A stretch of DNA of 64,000 nucleotides from Pseudomonas sihuiensis (GTDB lineage Bacteria > Pseudomonadota > Gammaproteobacteria > Pseudomonadales > Pseudomonadaceae). Shown in pieces: positions 31,749 through 43,140 of the stretch (position 1 is the stretch's first letter; the number at the start of each line of letters is the position of its first letter). The notes under the pieces are model-generated. The model did not search any database, was not told the DNA's origin, and worked only from the letters and a program-made list of their open reading frames with translations. The position numbers were made by a program, and so were the translations under genes. The stretch lies in assembly GCF_900106015.1 (NCBI RefSeq), contig NZ_LT629797.1, positions 1,550,001-1,614,000 of the forward strand, in the 5' to 3' direction.

Positions 31749-31787
31749 TTGACAGGGGTGCTTTTCCAGCTTTACGTTAACGTAAAG
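31749..31787 (+). promoter_or_regulatory. liuR promoter with LiuR-type palindrome
   Basis: TTGACA at 31749-31754 is a consensus -35. The perfect palindrome CTTTACGTTAACGTAAAG spans 31770-31787, over the expected -10 position. MerR-family regulators bind such dyads between or over the promoter elements. This is the likely self-regulation site of liuR, whose ATG is at 31806. Confidence 0.8.
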
Positions 31788-31805
31788 GTAAACGAGAACA
31801 CCCCG

Positions 31806-32186
31806 ATGCCCACCACCTACTCCATCTCCGACCTGGCCCGCGAACTGGACGTGACGCCGCGCGCCATCCGCTTCTACGAGGAGCAAGGCATGCTCGCCCC
31901 CGAGCGCCGCGGCCAGGAGCGCATCTTCAGCCCCCGCGATCTGGTCACCCTGAAGCTGATCCTGCGCGGCAAGCGCATCGGCTTTTCCCTGGCCGAGTGC
32001 AAGGAGCTGATCGACCTCTATGACCCCAGCAGCGGCAACCGCAAGCAGCTGGAAACCTTCATGGAAAAGATCGCCGCACGCCGCGCCCAGCTCGAGCAGC
32101 AGTTGCTGGACATCCGGCAGATGCAGCTGGAGCTCGATACCGCCGAGGAGCGCTGCCTGGCAGCCCTGGCCGAAACCGACATGTAG
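31806..32186 (+). CDS. liuR: MerR-family regulator of leucine/acyclic terpene utilisation (LiuR)
   Basis: A 126-residue MerR protein. The N-terminal winged helix has [20 protein letters not shown], followed by a long dimerisation helix rich in Gln and Glu. It lacks the cysteine pattern of metal-sensing MerR proteins, which fits LiuR-type acyl-CoA or acid sensing. It directly precedes liuABCDE, as in P. aeruginosa. ATG 31806 is 18 bases after the palindrome. Its TAG stop is part of a REP element. Confidence 0.92.
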   Translation: MPTTYSISDLARELDVTPRAIRFYEEQGMLAPERRGQERIFSPRDLVTLKLILRGKRIGFSLAECKELIDLYDPSSGNRKQLETFMEKIAARRAQLEQQLLDIRQMQLELDTAEERCLAALAETDM

Positions 32187-32229
32187 GGTGCGTCGCGCCC
32201 CCAACCGACCCGGTGCGCACGGCGCACCT
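32183..32229. repeat. REP pair between liuR and liuA
   Basis: TGTAGGGTGCGTCGCGCCC at 32183 contains the TAG stop of liuR. An inverted GGTGCGCACGGCGCACCTC arm ends at about 32229. The second arm lacks the final CTAC, so this copy is partly degraded. Confidence 0.75.
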
Positions 32230-32250
32230 CAAAACAACAAAAGGTGTCCC

Positions 32251-33414
32251 ATGAGCTACCCCACCCTCAACTTCGGCCTCGGCGAAACCATCGACATGCT
32301 GCGCGATGCGGTCCACCACTTCGCCCAGGCCGAGCTGGCCCCGCGCGCGGCGCAGATCGACCGCGACAACGAGTTCCCCATGGACATGTGGCGCAAGTTC
32401 GGCGACATGGGCCTGCTGGGCATGACCGTGGAAGAGGAATACGGCGGCACCAACATGGGTTACCTGGCCCACGTGGTGGCCATGGAAGAGATCAGCCGCG
32501 CCAGCGCCTCGGTCGGCCTGTCCTACGGCGCGCACTCGAACCTGTGCGTCAACCAGATCCGCAAGAACGGCACTCACGAGCAGAAGCTCAAGTACCTACC
32601 CAAACTGTGCTCCGGCGAGCACGTCGGCGCCCTGGCCATGAGCGAGCCCAACGCCGGCTCCGATGTGGTGTCGATGAAGCTGCGCGCCGAGAAGCGCGGC
32701 GACCGTTACGTGCTCAACGGCAACAAGATGTGGATCACCAACGGCCCGGACGCCAACACCTACGTGATCTACGCCAAGACCGACATCAACGCCGGCTCGC
32801 GCGGCATGACCGCCTTTATCGTCGAGCGCGACTTCAAGGGCTTCTCCCGCCACCAGAAGCTGGACAAGCTGGGCATGCGCGGCTCCAACACCTGCGAGCT
32901 GGTGTTCGAGGACTGCGAGGTGCCGGAAGAGAACATCCTAGGCAGCGAAGGCGGCGGCGTGCGCGTGCTGATGAGCGGCCTGGACTACGAACGCACCGTG
33001 CTCTCCGGCGGCCCCACCGGGATCATGAGCGCCTGCATGGACGTGGTGCTGCCCTACGTGCATGAGCGCCAGCAGTTCAAGCAGTCGATCGGCGAATTTC
33101 AACTGGTGCAAGGCAAGCTCGCCGACATGTACGCCGGCATGAATGCCTCCAAGTCCTACCTGTACAACGTGGCCAAGGCCTGCGACCGCGGCGAGGAATC
33201 GCGCAAGGACGCCGCCGCCGTGATCCTCTACACCGCCGAGATGGCCACCAAGATGGCCCTGGACACCATTCAACTGCTCGGCGGCAACGGCTACACCAAC
33301 GAGTACCCGGCCGGGCGCCTGCTGCGTGACGCCAAGCTCTACGAGATCGGCGCCGGCACCAGCGAGATCCGCCGCATGCTGATCGGCCGCGAGCTGTTCA
33401 ACCAAACGAAATAA
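32251..33414 (+). CDS. liuA: isovaleryl-CoA dehydrogenase
   Basis: A 387-residue ACAD of the isovaleryl-CoA group: [60 protein letters not shown] and [20 protein letters not shown]. The last motif and the LSGGPTGIM segment are typical of IVD. It makes 3-methylcrotonyl-CoA, the first committed CoA step of leucine breakdown. It follows liuR and starts the liu structural genes. Confidence 0.95.
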   Translation: MSYPTLNFGLGETIDMLRDAVHHFAQAELAPRAAQIDRDNEFPMDMWRKFGDMGLLGMTVEEEYGGTNMGYLAHVVAMEEISRASASVGLSYGAHSNLCVNQIRKNGTHEQKLKYLPKLCSGEHVGALAMSEPNAGSDVVSMKLRAEKRGDRYVLNGNKMWITNGPDANTYVIYAKTDINAGSRGMTAFIVERDFKGFSRHQKLDKLGMRGSNTCELVFEDCEVPEENILGSEGGGVRVLMSGLDYERTVLSGGPTGIMSACMDVVLPYVHERQQFKQSIGEFQLVQGKLADMYAGMNASKSYLYNVAKACDRGEESRKDAAAVILYTAEMATKMALDTIQLLGGNGYTNEYPAGRLLRDAKLYEIGAGTSEIRRMLIGRELFNQTK

Positions 33415-33430
33415 CAACGGCCACTGACCC

Positions 33431-33486
33431 GTAGGGTGCGCTGTGCGCACCACCCACAACGACTTGGTGCGCACGGCGCACCCTAC
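33431..33486. repeat. REPIN between liuA and liuB
   Basis: CGTAGGGTGCGCTGTGCGCA starts at 33430-33431, and the inverted GGTGCGCACGGCGCACCCTA arm ends at about 33486. Same family as 4168. Confidence 0.82.
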
Positions 33487-33515
33487 AGACGGTAGCCAGA
33501 AACGGAGCGCGCCAG

Positions 33516-35123
33516 ATGGCCATCCTGCATACCCAGATCAACACCCGCTCACCGGAGTTCGCCGCCAACCAGGCGGCCATGCTCGCTCTGGTGGACGAGC
33601 TGCGCGCCCTGCTCGCCCGCATCCACGAAGGCGGCGGCGCCAAGGCGCAGCAGCGCCACACCTCGCGCGGCAAGCTGCTGCCGCGCGAACGCATCAATCG
33701 CCTGCTCGATCCCGGCTCGCCCTTTCTCGAGATCGGCCAGCTCGCCGCCCATGAGGTCTACGGCGAAGACGTGCCCGCCGCCGGGGTGATCGCAGGCATC
33801 GGTCGTGTCGAAGGTGTCGAGTGCATGATCGTGGCCAACGACGCCACGGTAAAAGGCGGCTCCTACTACCCGCTGACGGTGAAGAAACACCTACGCGCCC
33901 AGGCCATCGCCCGCGAGAACCGCCTGCCGTGCATCTACCTGGTGGACTCCGGCGGCGCCAACCTGCCGCGTCAGGACGATGTGTTCCCGGATCGCGAGCA
34001 TTTCGGCCGGATTTTCTTCAACCAGGCCAATATGAGCGCCATGGGCATTCCGCAGATCGCCGTGGTGATGGGTTCCTGCACCGCCGGCGGCGCCTATGTG
34101 CCAGCCATGAGTGACGAGACCATTATGGTGCGCGAACAAGCGACCATCTTCCTCGCTGGCCCGCCGCTGGTAAAGGCCGCCACCGGCGAAGTGGTGAGCG
34201 CCGAGGAACTCGGCGGCGCCGATGTGCACTGCAAGACCAGCGGCGTGGCCGACCACTATGCCGATAATGACGAGCACGCCCTGGCTCTGGCCCGGCGCAG
34301 CATCAGCAATTTGAACTGGCGCAAGCTCGGCCAGCTCGACGTCCGCGCGCCCATCGCCCCGCGCTACCCGGCCGAGGAGCTGTACGGGGTGATCCCGTTT
34401 GATTCCAAGCAGCCGTTCGACGTGCGCGAGGTGATCGCGCGTATCGTCGACGACTCGCAACTGGATGAATTCAAGGCGCTGTTCGGCACCACCCTGGTGT
34501 GCGGCTTCGCCCGCATCAATGGCTACCCGGTGGCGATCCTGGCGAATAACGGCATCTTGTTTGCGGAATCGGCGCAGAAAGGCGCGCACTTCGTCGAACT
34601 GGCCTGCCAGCGCGGCATTCCGCTGCTGTTCCTGCAGAACATCACTGGCTTTATGGTCGGGCAGAAATATGAAGCCGGCGGAATTGCGAAACACGGCGCC
34701 AAGCTGGTCACCGCCGTGGCCTGCGCCCAGGTGCCGAAGTTCACCGTGATCATCGGCGGCAGCTTCGGTGCCGGTAACTACGGCATGTGCGGCCGTGCCT
34801 ACGACCCACGTTTTTTGTGGATGTGGCCCAACGCACGAATTGGCGTGATGGGTGCGCAGCAGGCCGCCGGCGTACTGGTGCAGGTCAAGCGCGAGCAGGC
34901 GCAGCGTGCCGGCCAGCCGTACTCCGACGAGGACGAACAGCGCCTCAAGCAACCCATCGTCGAGCAGTACGAGCAGCAGGCGCACGCCTACTACTCCAGC
35001 GCGCGGCTATGGGACGACGGCGTGATCGATCCGGCGCAGACCCGCGAGGTGCTGGCCCTGGCCCTGTCCGCCAGCCTCAACGCACCGATCGAACCGACTC
35101 GTTTCGGCGTGTTCCGCATGTGA
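33516..35123 (+). CDS. liuB: methylcrotonyl-CoA carboxylase, carboxyltransferase (beta) subunit
   Basis: A 535-residue carboxyltransferase with the two crotonase-like halves. Conserved parts are [20 protein letters not shown], the [17 protein letters not shown] acyl-CoA site and [20 protein letters not shown]. It transfers CO2 from biotin on LiuD to 3-methylcrotonyl-CoA, making 3-methylglutaconyl-CoA. Length and order match liuB of the leucine operon. Confidence 0.96.
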   Translation: MAILHTQINTRSPEFAANQAAMLALVDELRALLARIHEGGGAKAQQRHTSRGKLLPRERINRLLDPGSPFLEIGQLAAHEVYGEDVPAAGVIAGIGRVEGVECMIVANDATVKGGSYYPLTVKKHLRAQAIARENRLPCIYLVDSGGANLPRQDDVFPDREHFGRIFFNQANMSAMGIPQIAVVMGSCTAGGAYVPAMSDETIMVREQATIFLAGPPLVKAATGEVVSAEELGGADVHCKTSGVADHYADNDEHALALARRSISNLNWRKLGQLDVRAPIAPRYPAEELYGVIPFDSKQPFDVREVIARIVDDSQLDEFKALFGTTLVCGFARINGYPVAILANNGILFAESAQKGAHFVELACQRGIPLLFLQNITGFMVGQKYEAGGIAKHGAKLVTAVACAQVPKFTVIIGGSFGAGNYGMCGRAYDPRFLWMWPNARIGVMGAQQAAGVLVQVKREQAQRAGQPYSDEDEQRLKQPIVEQYEQQAHAYYSSARLWDDGVIDPAQTREVLALALSASLNAPIEPTRFGVFRM

Positions 35124-35141
35124 CCCGACACTCCCAATTAA

Positions 35142-35192
35142 CCGTAGGGCGGGTGCAACCCGCCATTTTCCGGCGGGTTGCACCCGCCCTAC
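35142..35192. repeat. perfect 22-bp inverted repeat between liuB and liuC
   Basis: Two perfect 22-base arms (35142-35163 and 35171-35192, starting CGTAGGGCGGGTGCAACCCG) flank the seven bases ATTTTCC. This is a second REP-like family, sharing the CGTAGGG outer end with the main one. It should form a strong hairpin in the transcript. Confidence 0.8.
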
Positions 35193-35204
35193 GCCGGAGT
35201 TCAG

Positions 35205-35999
35205 ATGACCAACTTCACCACCGTACAGCTTGAGAAAGACCCGCGCGGCTTCGCCACCCTGTGGTTGAACCGCGCGGAGAAGAACAACGCCTTCAACGCC
35301 GAGATGATCCGCGAGCTGATCCTCGCCCTCGATGCCGTCGGTGAAGACAAGAGCCTGCGTTTCCTCGTCCTGCGTGGCCGTGGCAAGCACTTTTCCGCTG
35401 GCGCCGACCTGGCCTGGATGCAGCACGCGGCGACTCTGGATTACAACGCCAACCTTAACGATGCCCGCGAACTGGCCGAGCTGATGTACAACCTGCACGG
35501 TCTTAAGATCCCGACCCTGGCCGTGGTGCAAGGCGCGGCTTTCGGTGGCGCGGTAGGCCTGGCCAGTTGCTGCGACATGGCCATCGGTAGCGAGGATGCC
35601 CTGTTCTCGCTGTCCGAGGTACGCATCGGCCTGGCCCCGGCGGTGATCAGCCCCTTCGTCGTGCAGGCCATTGGCGAGCGCGCCGCCAAGCGCTACGCGC
35701 TGACCGCCGAGCGCTTCGACGGCAAGCGTGCCCGCGAACTGGGCCTGCTCGCCGAGTGCTTTCCGATTGGCGAGCTGGACTCTCAGGTCGAAGCCTGGGT
35801 CGTCAATCTGCTGCAAAACAGCCCGCAAGCCATGCGCGCCAGCAAGGATCTGCTGCGCGAAATCGGCAGCGGCGAGCTGACCCCAGCCCTGCGCCGCTAC
35901 ACCGAGAACGCCATCGCCCGCCTGCGCGTCAGCGCCGAGGGCCAGGAAGGCCTGCGTGCGTTCCTGGAAAAACGCCAACCTAGCTGGCAGGAGCAATGA
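35205..35999 (+). CDS. liuC: 3-methylglutaconyl-CoA hydratase
   Basis: A 264-residue crotonase-fold enzyme with KHFSAGADLAWMQ, VVQGAAFGGAVGLASCCDMA and SEVRIGLAPAVISPFV. The AWMQ and SEVRIGLAPAVIS motifs are those of methylglutaconyl-CoA hydratases. It makes HMG-CoA. ATG 35205 follows GGAGTTCAG. It ends just before the liuD start. Confidence 0.94.
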   Translation: MTNFTTVQLEKDPRGFATLWLNRAEKNNAFNAEMIRELILALDAVGEDKSLRFLVLRGRGKHFSAGADLAWMQHAATLDYNANLNDARELAELMYNLHGLKIPTLAVVQGAAFGGAVGLASCCDMAIGSEDALFSLSEVRIGLAPAVISPFVVQAIGERAAKRYALTAERFDGKRARELGLLAECFPIGELDSQVEAWVVNLLQNSPQAMRASKDLLREIGSGELTPALRRYTENAIARLRVSAEGQEGLRAFLEKRQPSWQEQ

Positions 36000-36001
36000 C
36001 C

Positions 36002-37930
36002 ATGATCGACACCCTGCTGGTCGCCAATCGTGGCGAAATCGCCTGCCGTGTGATGCGTACGGCCAAGGCCATGGGCATCCGTACCGTCGCAGTGCACAGC
36101 GCCATCGATGCCAATGCACGGCATGTGCGTGAAGCCGACGTCGCGGTGAATCTCGGCGGCGCCAAGCCTGGCGAAAGCTACCTGCTGATCGACAAGATCA
36201 TCGCCGCCGCCAAGGCCAGCGGCGCGCAGGCCATCCACCCGGGCTACGGTTTTCTCTCGGAGAACGCCGGCTTCGCCCGCGCCATCGAACAGGCCGGATT
36301 GATCTTCCTCGGCCCGCCCGCCTCGGCTATCGAAGCCATGGGCAGCAAGTCGGCGGCCAAATCGCTGATGGAAGCTGCCGGCGTACCGCTGGTGCCGGGC
36401 TACCACGGTGAGAAGCAGGATCTTGGTACCTTCCGCGAGGCCGCCGCACGTATCGGCTACCCGGTACTGCTCAAGGCCGCTGCCGGCGGCGGGGGCAAGG
36501 GCATGAAGGTGGCCGAGTCGGAGGCGCAGCTCGCCGAGACGCTGGAATCCGCGCAGCGCGAAGCGCAGTCGGCCTTCGGCGACTCGCGCATGCTGGTGGA
36601 AAAATACGTGCTCAAGCCGCGTCACGTGGAGATTCAGGTCTTCGCCGACCAGCACGGCAATTGCCTGTACCTCAACGAGCGCGACTGCTCCATCCAGCGT
36701 CGCCACCAGAAAGTGGTCGAGGAGGCGCCGGCGCCGGGCCTGAGCCCCGAGCTGCGCCGCGCCATGGGCGAAGCTGCGGTCAAGGCGGCGCAGGCCATCG
36801 GCTACGTCGGCGCCGGCACCGTGGAGTTCCTACTCGACGAGCGTGGCGACTTCTTCTTCATGGAGATGAACACCCGCCTGCAGGTCGAGCACCCTGTCAC
36901 CGAAGCCATCACCGGCCTCGACCTGGTGGCCTGGCAGATTCGCGTCGCCCGTGGCGAGCCGCTGCCGCTAACCCAACAGCAGGTGCCGCTCAATGGCCAT
37001 GCGATCGAGGTGCGCCTGTACGCCGAAGACCCGGATCACGATTTTCTCCCCGCCACCGGCACCCTGGCGCTGTACCGCGAGGCGGGTAATGGCGACGGCC
37101 GGCGCGTCGACAGCGGCGTGGCCGAGGGCGACAGCGTCTCGCCCTTCTACGACCCGATGCTGGGCAAGCTGATCGCCTGGGGCGAGAACCGCGAGCAGGC
37201 GCGCCTGCGCCTGTTGGCCATGCTCGGCAATACCCTGGTCGGCGGCGTGAAGACCAACCTGGCGTTCCTGCGGCGCATCCTCGCCCATCCGGCCTTCGCC
37301 GCGTGCGAGCTGGATACGGGCTTTATCCCGCGCCATCAGCAGCAGTTGCTGCCTGCACCGGGCGAGTTGCCGGAGGCCTTCTGGCAACTGGCAGCCGATG
37401 CCTGGGTACAGAGCGAGGCGCCGATAGAGCGCGACGACGACCCGCATTCGCCCTGGGCGACCCGCAGTGGCTGGCGCGCCGGTGGCGTGACGGAAATCGA
37501 GCTGCACCTGAGCAGTCAGGGCGAGAGCCGCAAGGTACGCGCGAGCAACCGGGCGTGCTTGCAGGGCGAAGAGCTGCTGGCGGAGATCGACGGCACGCGC
37601 CAGCGTCTACGAGCCATTCGCCGTGGCGAAAACCTCTACCTGCAATGGCGCGGTGAACTGCACGCGATCACACGCTTCGACCCCATTGCCGCCGCAGAAG
37701 CCAGCCATGCCCAGCACGGTGGCTTGAGCGCGCCCATGAACGGCAGCATCGTCCGTGTACTGGTCGAACCCGGCCAGGCGGTCGAGGCCGGCGCAGCCCT
37801 GGTGGTACTGGAGGCGATGAAAATGGAACACAGCATCCGCGCGCCCGAAGCCGGGACGGTCAAGGCGCTGTATTGCCGTGAAGGGGAAATGGTCAGCGAA
37901 GGTGCGGTGCTGGTGGAACTAGAGCCGTAG
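36002..37930 (+). CDS. liuD: methylcrotonyl-CoA carboxylase, biotin carboxylase/carrier (alpha) subunit
   Basis: About 642 residues. The N-terminal biotin carboxylase begins MIDTLLVANRGEIACRVMRT and has the ATP-grasp loop LKAAAGGGGKGMKV. The C-terminal biotinyl domain has VLEAMKMEH with the biotin-bearing Lys at about 607. ATG 36002 is eight bases after GCAGGAG; an ATG at 35996 overlaps the liuC stop but is too close to the ribosome site. It charges biotin with CO2 for LiuB. Its TAG stop lies in a REP-like block. Confidence 0.95.
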   Translation: MIDTLLVANRGEIACRVMRTAKAMGIRTVAVHSAIDANARHVREADVAVNLGGAKPGESYLLIDKIIAAAKASGAQAIHPGYGFLSENAGFARAIEQAGLIFLGPPASAIEAMGSKSAAKSLMEAAGVPLVPGYHGEKQDLGTFREAAARIGYPVLLKAAAGGGGKGMKVAESEAQLAETLESAQREAQSAFGDSRMLVEKYVLKPRHVEIQVFADQHGNCLYLNERDCSIQRRHQKVVEEAPAPGLSPELRRAMGEAAVKAAQAIGYVGAGTVEFLLDERGDFFFMEMNTRLQVEHPVTEAITGLDLVAWQIRVARGEPLPLTQQQVPLNGHAIEVRLYAEDPDHDFLPATGTLALYREAGNGDGRRVDSGVAEGDSVSPFYDPMLGKLIAWGENREQARLRLLAMLGNTLVGGVKTNLAFLRRILAHPAFAACELDTGFIPRHQQQLLPAPGELPEAFWQLAADAWVQSEAPIERDDDPHSPWATRSGWRAGGVTEIELHLSSQGESRKVRASNRACLQGEELLAEIDGTRQRLRAIRRGENLYLQWRGELHAITRFDPIAAAEASHAQHGGLSAPMNGSIVRVLVEPGQAVEAGAALVVLEAMKMEHSIRAPEAGTVKALYCREGEMVSEGAVLVELEP

Positions 37931-38096
37931 GGTGGATCACGCTTCACCGATCTACCGCATTCGCCTTGGATAAGGTGGGCTGAAGCCCACCCTACCAGCA
38001 GATCTTCGTAGGGTGGGCCGGGCGGCGATCCGCTTCAGTCGCGTAGGGTGGGCTTCAGCCCACCGTTTTGCAGAAGGTGCGCACGGCGCACCCTAC
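37927..38096. repeat. cluster of REP-like palindromes between liuD and liuE
   Basis: At least four units are packed here: CGTAGGGTGGATCACGCTTC at the liuD stop, AAGGTGGGCTGAAGCCCACC at 37973, CGTAGGGTGGGCTTCAGCCC at 38042, and the GGTGCGCACGGCGCACCCTA arm at 38076. Two families (GGGCTTCAGCCC core and TGCGCACGGCGCA core) are mixed. Nothing else is seen in this 186-base gap. Confidence 0.8.
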
Positions 38097-38116
38097 GATG
38101 AAAACGAGGACATCCG

Positions 38117-39016
38117 ATGAACCTGCCCACATCCGTACGCCTGGTCGAAGTCGGCCCGCGCGACGGCCTGCAGAACGAGAAGCAACCGATCAGCGTCGCC
38201 GACAAGGTGCGCCTGGTGGACGATCTAACAGCAGCCGGTCTGAGCTATATCGAGGTAGGTAGCTTCGTCTCGCCCAAATGGGTGCCGCAGATGGCGGGCT
38301 CTGCCGAGGTGTTCGCCGGCATTCAGCGCCAGCCAGGCGTCACCTACGCCGCCCTGACGCCCAATCTGAAAGGCCTCGAAGCCGCGCTGGAGGCAAAGGT
38401 CGAGGAAGTGGCGGTGTTCGCCGCCGCCAGCGAGGCCTTCTCGCAGAAGAACATCAACTGCTCCATCGCCGACAGCCTGCAGCGCTTCGTACCGCTGATG
38501 GAGGCGGCCAAGGCGGCGAACGTGCGTGTGCGCGGCTACGTGTCCTGCGTACTGGGCTGCCCCTACGATGGCAAAATCGCGCCCGAGCAGGTCGCCAGCG
38601 TCGCCCGTGAGCTGTACGCCATGGGCTGCTACGAGGTGTCGCTGGGCGATACCATCGGCACCGGCACCGCTGGCAAGACGCGCTCGATGCTCGAGGTGGT
38701 CGGCCGCGACATCCCGCGCGACAGGCTCGCCGGGCATTTCCACGACACCTATGGCCAGGCCCTGGCCAACATCTACGCCAGCCTGCTCGAAGGCATCAAT
38801 GTGTTCGACAGCTCGGTGGCCGGCCTGGGCGGCTGTCCCTACGCCAAGGGCGCCACCGGCAACGTCGCCACCGAAGACGTGCTCTACCTGCTGCAGGGCC
38901 TGTGTATCGAAACCGGCATGGACATGGATAAGCTGATCGCCGCGGGCCAACGCATCTGCGAGGTACTGGGCAAGGCCAATGGCTCGCGGGTGGCGCGTGC
39001 TCGCCTGAGCCGATAG
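38117..39016 (+). CDS. liuE: hydroxymethylglutaryl-CoA lyase
   Basis: A 299-residue TIM-barrel lyase with the start VRLVEVGPRDGLQNEKQPI, the metal-site HFHDTYGQALANIYASL and the catalytic Cys loop GLGGCPYAKGATGNVATED. It splits HMG-CoA to acetyl-CoA and acetoacetate, ending the leucine pathway. An acetoacetyl-CoA synthetase two hundred bases downstream can use the acetoacetate. Confidence 0.96.
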   Translation: MNLPTSVRLVEVGPRDGLQNEKQPISVADKVRLVDDLTAAGLSYIEVGSFVSPKWVPQMAGSAEVFAGIQRQPGVTYAALTPNLKGLEAALEAKVEEVAVFAAASEAFSQKNINCSIADSLQRFVPLMEAAKAANVRVRGYVSCVLGCPYDGKIAPEQVASVARELYAMGCYEVSLGDTIGTGTAGKTRSMLEVVGRDIPRDRLAGHFHDTYGQALANIYASLLEGINVFDSSVAGLGGCPYAKGATGNVATEDVLYLLQGLCIETGMDMDKLIAAGQRICEVLGKANGSRVARARLSR

Positions 39017-39036
39017 ATGTCATCGCCTTCTGCACT

Positions 39037-39083
39037 GTAGGAGCGGATTCATCCGCGATTTTCGCGGCTAAAGCCGCTCCTAC
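39037..39083. repeat. GTAGGAGCGG-type REP palindrome
   Basis: GTAGGAGCGGATTCATCCGC at 39037 pairs imperfectly with GCGGCTAAAGCCGCTCCTAC ending at 39083. This is a third repeat type (GTAGGAGCGG...CCGCTCCTAC), common between Pseudomonas genes. The rest of the 221-base gap (39084-39237) holds two direct AAAGGTC copies 16 bases apart (39161 and 39177). Confidence 0.75.
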
Positions 39084-39237
39084 AAGGGGCTGCAGCGTAT
39101 CGCCCCGTCGTTTTATCCAGAGTTTCGGAACCGATGAGAAAGTCGGTGCGATAGCAGCAAAGGTCGTCTGAGTTAAAGGTCAAATGCCCCGAACGCACTA
39201 AGCTGAAGCCCAGGGACAAGAACGACGAGGACTGACC

Positions 39238-41199
<1,962 letters not shown>

Positions 41200-41304
41200 C
41201 CAAAAGCCACCAGTCAGAAAAATCACTATACTGACGCCATTTTTTCGTCTTCACAGCAGCTGAGCCCTGGCCAAGGCCAACTCGGCACATGGCAAGGTGG
41301 CGGC

Positions 41305-42132
41305 ATGAACATCATCCAGCGCAACAACGTTCAACGCTTGAAAGCGGAAACGGCCGATGCCCCAACGCTCATCTACGGCCACGGCTTCGGTTGCAATCAG
41401 GAGATGTGGAGCAAGGTCACGCCAGCCTTCAGCCAGCACTGGCACCAGGTGCTGTTTGACTATGTCGGCAGCGGCCGCTCCGATGCCAGCGCCTTCCACC
41501 CTGCCCGCTATGCCCAGTTGGAGGGCTACGTAGAAGACCTTCTGGAGGTATGCGACGCGCTCGAACTCTCGGGTGATCTGACCTTCGTTGGCCACTCGAT
41601 CAGTTGCAGCGTCGGCATTCTTGCTGCCATCAGGCGGCCCGAGCTGTTCTCCCGGCTGATTCTTCTCGGCCCCTCCCCCTGTTTTCTCAACGATCCGCCC
41701 GACTATCGCGGTGGGTTCGAACGCAGTGACCTGGAAGGACTGCTGGAGCTGATGGCCCATAACTATCTGGGCTGGGCCCAGCAGTTCGCACCACTGGTAT
41801 CGGCCGACGAGACTCCCGCAGTCACCCGGCAGCTCTCCGACAGCTTCTGCTCGACCGACCCCATCATGGCCCATGCCTTCGCTCAAGCTACCTTCTTTTC
41901 CGATATCCGCCCGGCGCTACAGTCGTGTCCGTCGCCCAGCCTGATCCTGCACCACCAGCGTGATGCACTGGTTCCCACATCAGTTGCCGACTATCTGCAT
42001 AGCGCACTCACGGGCAGCACCTTGGAAACGCTGGACGTCAGCGGCCATTGCGCGCACATGAGCCATCCTGAACTGGTGAGCGCCACCATGCATCGCTACC
42101 TGCAGGGAGCACGCACACGTGTTCTATCTTGA
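41305..42132 (+). CDS. RsbQ-like alpha/beta hydrolase
   Basis: A 275-residue hydrolase of the RsbQ/KAI2 type. The triad is visible: Ser98 in FVGHSIS, Asp220 in HHQRDALVP and His251 in SGHCAHMSHPE. The HGFGCNQEMW oxyanion loop and FDYVGSGRSD match RsbQ closely. In Bacillus subtilis RsbQ is needed for the PAS-phosphatase RsbP, probably by supplying a small hydrophobic ligand. Here the next gene, overlapping by 14 bases, encodes a PAS-diguanylate cyclase, so an analogous pair is likely. TATACT at 41227-41232 may be its -10. Confidence 0.92.
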   Translation: MNIIQRNNVQRLKAETADAPTLIYGHGFGCNQEMWSKVTPAFSQHWHQVLFDYVGSGRSDASAFHPARYAQLEGYVEDLLEVCDALELSGDLTFVGHSISCSVGILAAIRRPELFSRLILLGPSPCFLNDPPDYRGGFERSDLEGLLELMAHNYLGWAQQFAPLVSADETPAVTRQLSDSFCSTDPIMAHAFAQATFFSDIRPALQSCPSPSLILHHQRDALVPTSVADYLHSALTGSTLETLDVSGHCAHMSHPELVSATMHRYLQGARTRVLS

Positions 42133-43072
42133 TCGCCTACCCGGCCCGGTACTGGTCACTGACTGCAACGGCCGAATCAAGCACTCCAATTGCGATTTCA
42201 AGCGCCTGGCAGGTGCGGGCGCGGCCGAAGGCATGGATCAGTTCTTTCCGCCGGCCAGTCGCATCTTCCTGCATACCCACGCCTGGCCCCTGTTGCTGCG
42301 CAACGGCGAGTTCAGTGAGCTTTACCTGCAACTGCAATCAGAAAACGGCCAGGCAATACCCGTCATGGCCAACGCACGCATCAGCGAAGTCGATGCCACG
42401 CCGGAGGTTATCTGGCTGTTCTTCGTCGCCAAGGATCGCCAACGTTTCGAGGCAGAGCTGCTCAAGGCTCGCGAACAGGCGCAGGAAAGCGCAGCACAAC
42501 TGGCCAAGGCCAACCTGGCGCTGCAGAGCGCCTACGCCCAGTTGGCCAACTACGCGGTGGAAATTCAGAGTGAAGCCGAGCAGCTTGCACAACTGAGCCA
42601 TACCGACCCACTGACTGCGCTGAGTAATCGCAGAGCGCTGTCAGTGCATGTCGAGCAGTGGCTCGGCAGCGTCAGCGACCTGGCTTGCGGCAGCCTTTTG
42701 TTGATTGATATCGACCACTTCAAACAGATCAACGATCGCTTCGGCCACGCCGAGGGAGATCGAGTTCTGGTGGATATGGCGCAACGTCTTCTGGCCAGCG
42801 TGCGCAGTGGCGACAGCGTGGTGCGCTACGGCGGCGAGGAGTTCGCGATATGGCTACCCAACGCCGATCTCGCTGAAGCCAGCGATATCGCCGAGCGCGT
42901 GCATGATCAGGTCAAGGCGCTTGAGATCGCCAACGAATCGGTCACGGTAAGCATCGGCATCGCCAGCCTGAAACCCTGCGACCGCTACCTGGAGCGTCTG
43001 CTGGCGGCAGCCGACAAAGCCCTTTACACAGCCAAAGCCCAGGGCAGGAATCGCAGCATTCGGCACGAGTAG
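42119..43072 (+). CDS. PAS-domain diguanylate cyclase
   Basis: A 317-residue cytosolic protein from GTG 42119. An N-terminal PAS domain (about 1-110, starting MFYLDRLPGPVLVTDCNGRI) is joined by a coiled coil rich in Ala, Gln and Glu (about 110-160) to a C-terminal GGDEF domain. The catalytic motif is intact as GGEEF at 238-242, and the inhibitory I-site RSGD (229-232) is five residues before it, so it should make c-di-GMP with product inhibition. No transmembrane segment is seen. The overlap with the RsbQ-like gene implies coupled translation and a shared signal. Confidence 0.92.
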   Translation: MFYLDRLPGPVLVTDCNGRIKHSNCDFKRLAGAGAAEGMDQFFPPASRIFLHTHAWPLLLRNGEFSELYLQLQSENGQAIPVMANARISEVDATPEVIWLFFVAKDRQRFEAELLKAREQAQESAAQLAKANLALQSAYAQLANYAVEIQSEAEQLAQLSHTDPLTALSNRRALSVHVEQWLGSVSDLACGSLLLIDIDHFKQINDRFGHAEGDRVLVDMAQRLLASVRSGDSVVRYGGEEFAIWLPNADLAEASDIAERVHDQVKALEIANESVTVSIGIASLKPCDRYLERLLAAADKALYTAKAQGRNRSIRHE

Positions 43073-43140
43073 CCGGCTCAGGCTCGGTCGCTGCATCGGG
43101 CTGCAAACGCCTCCTATACTGGAGCGACAATGACAACAGG

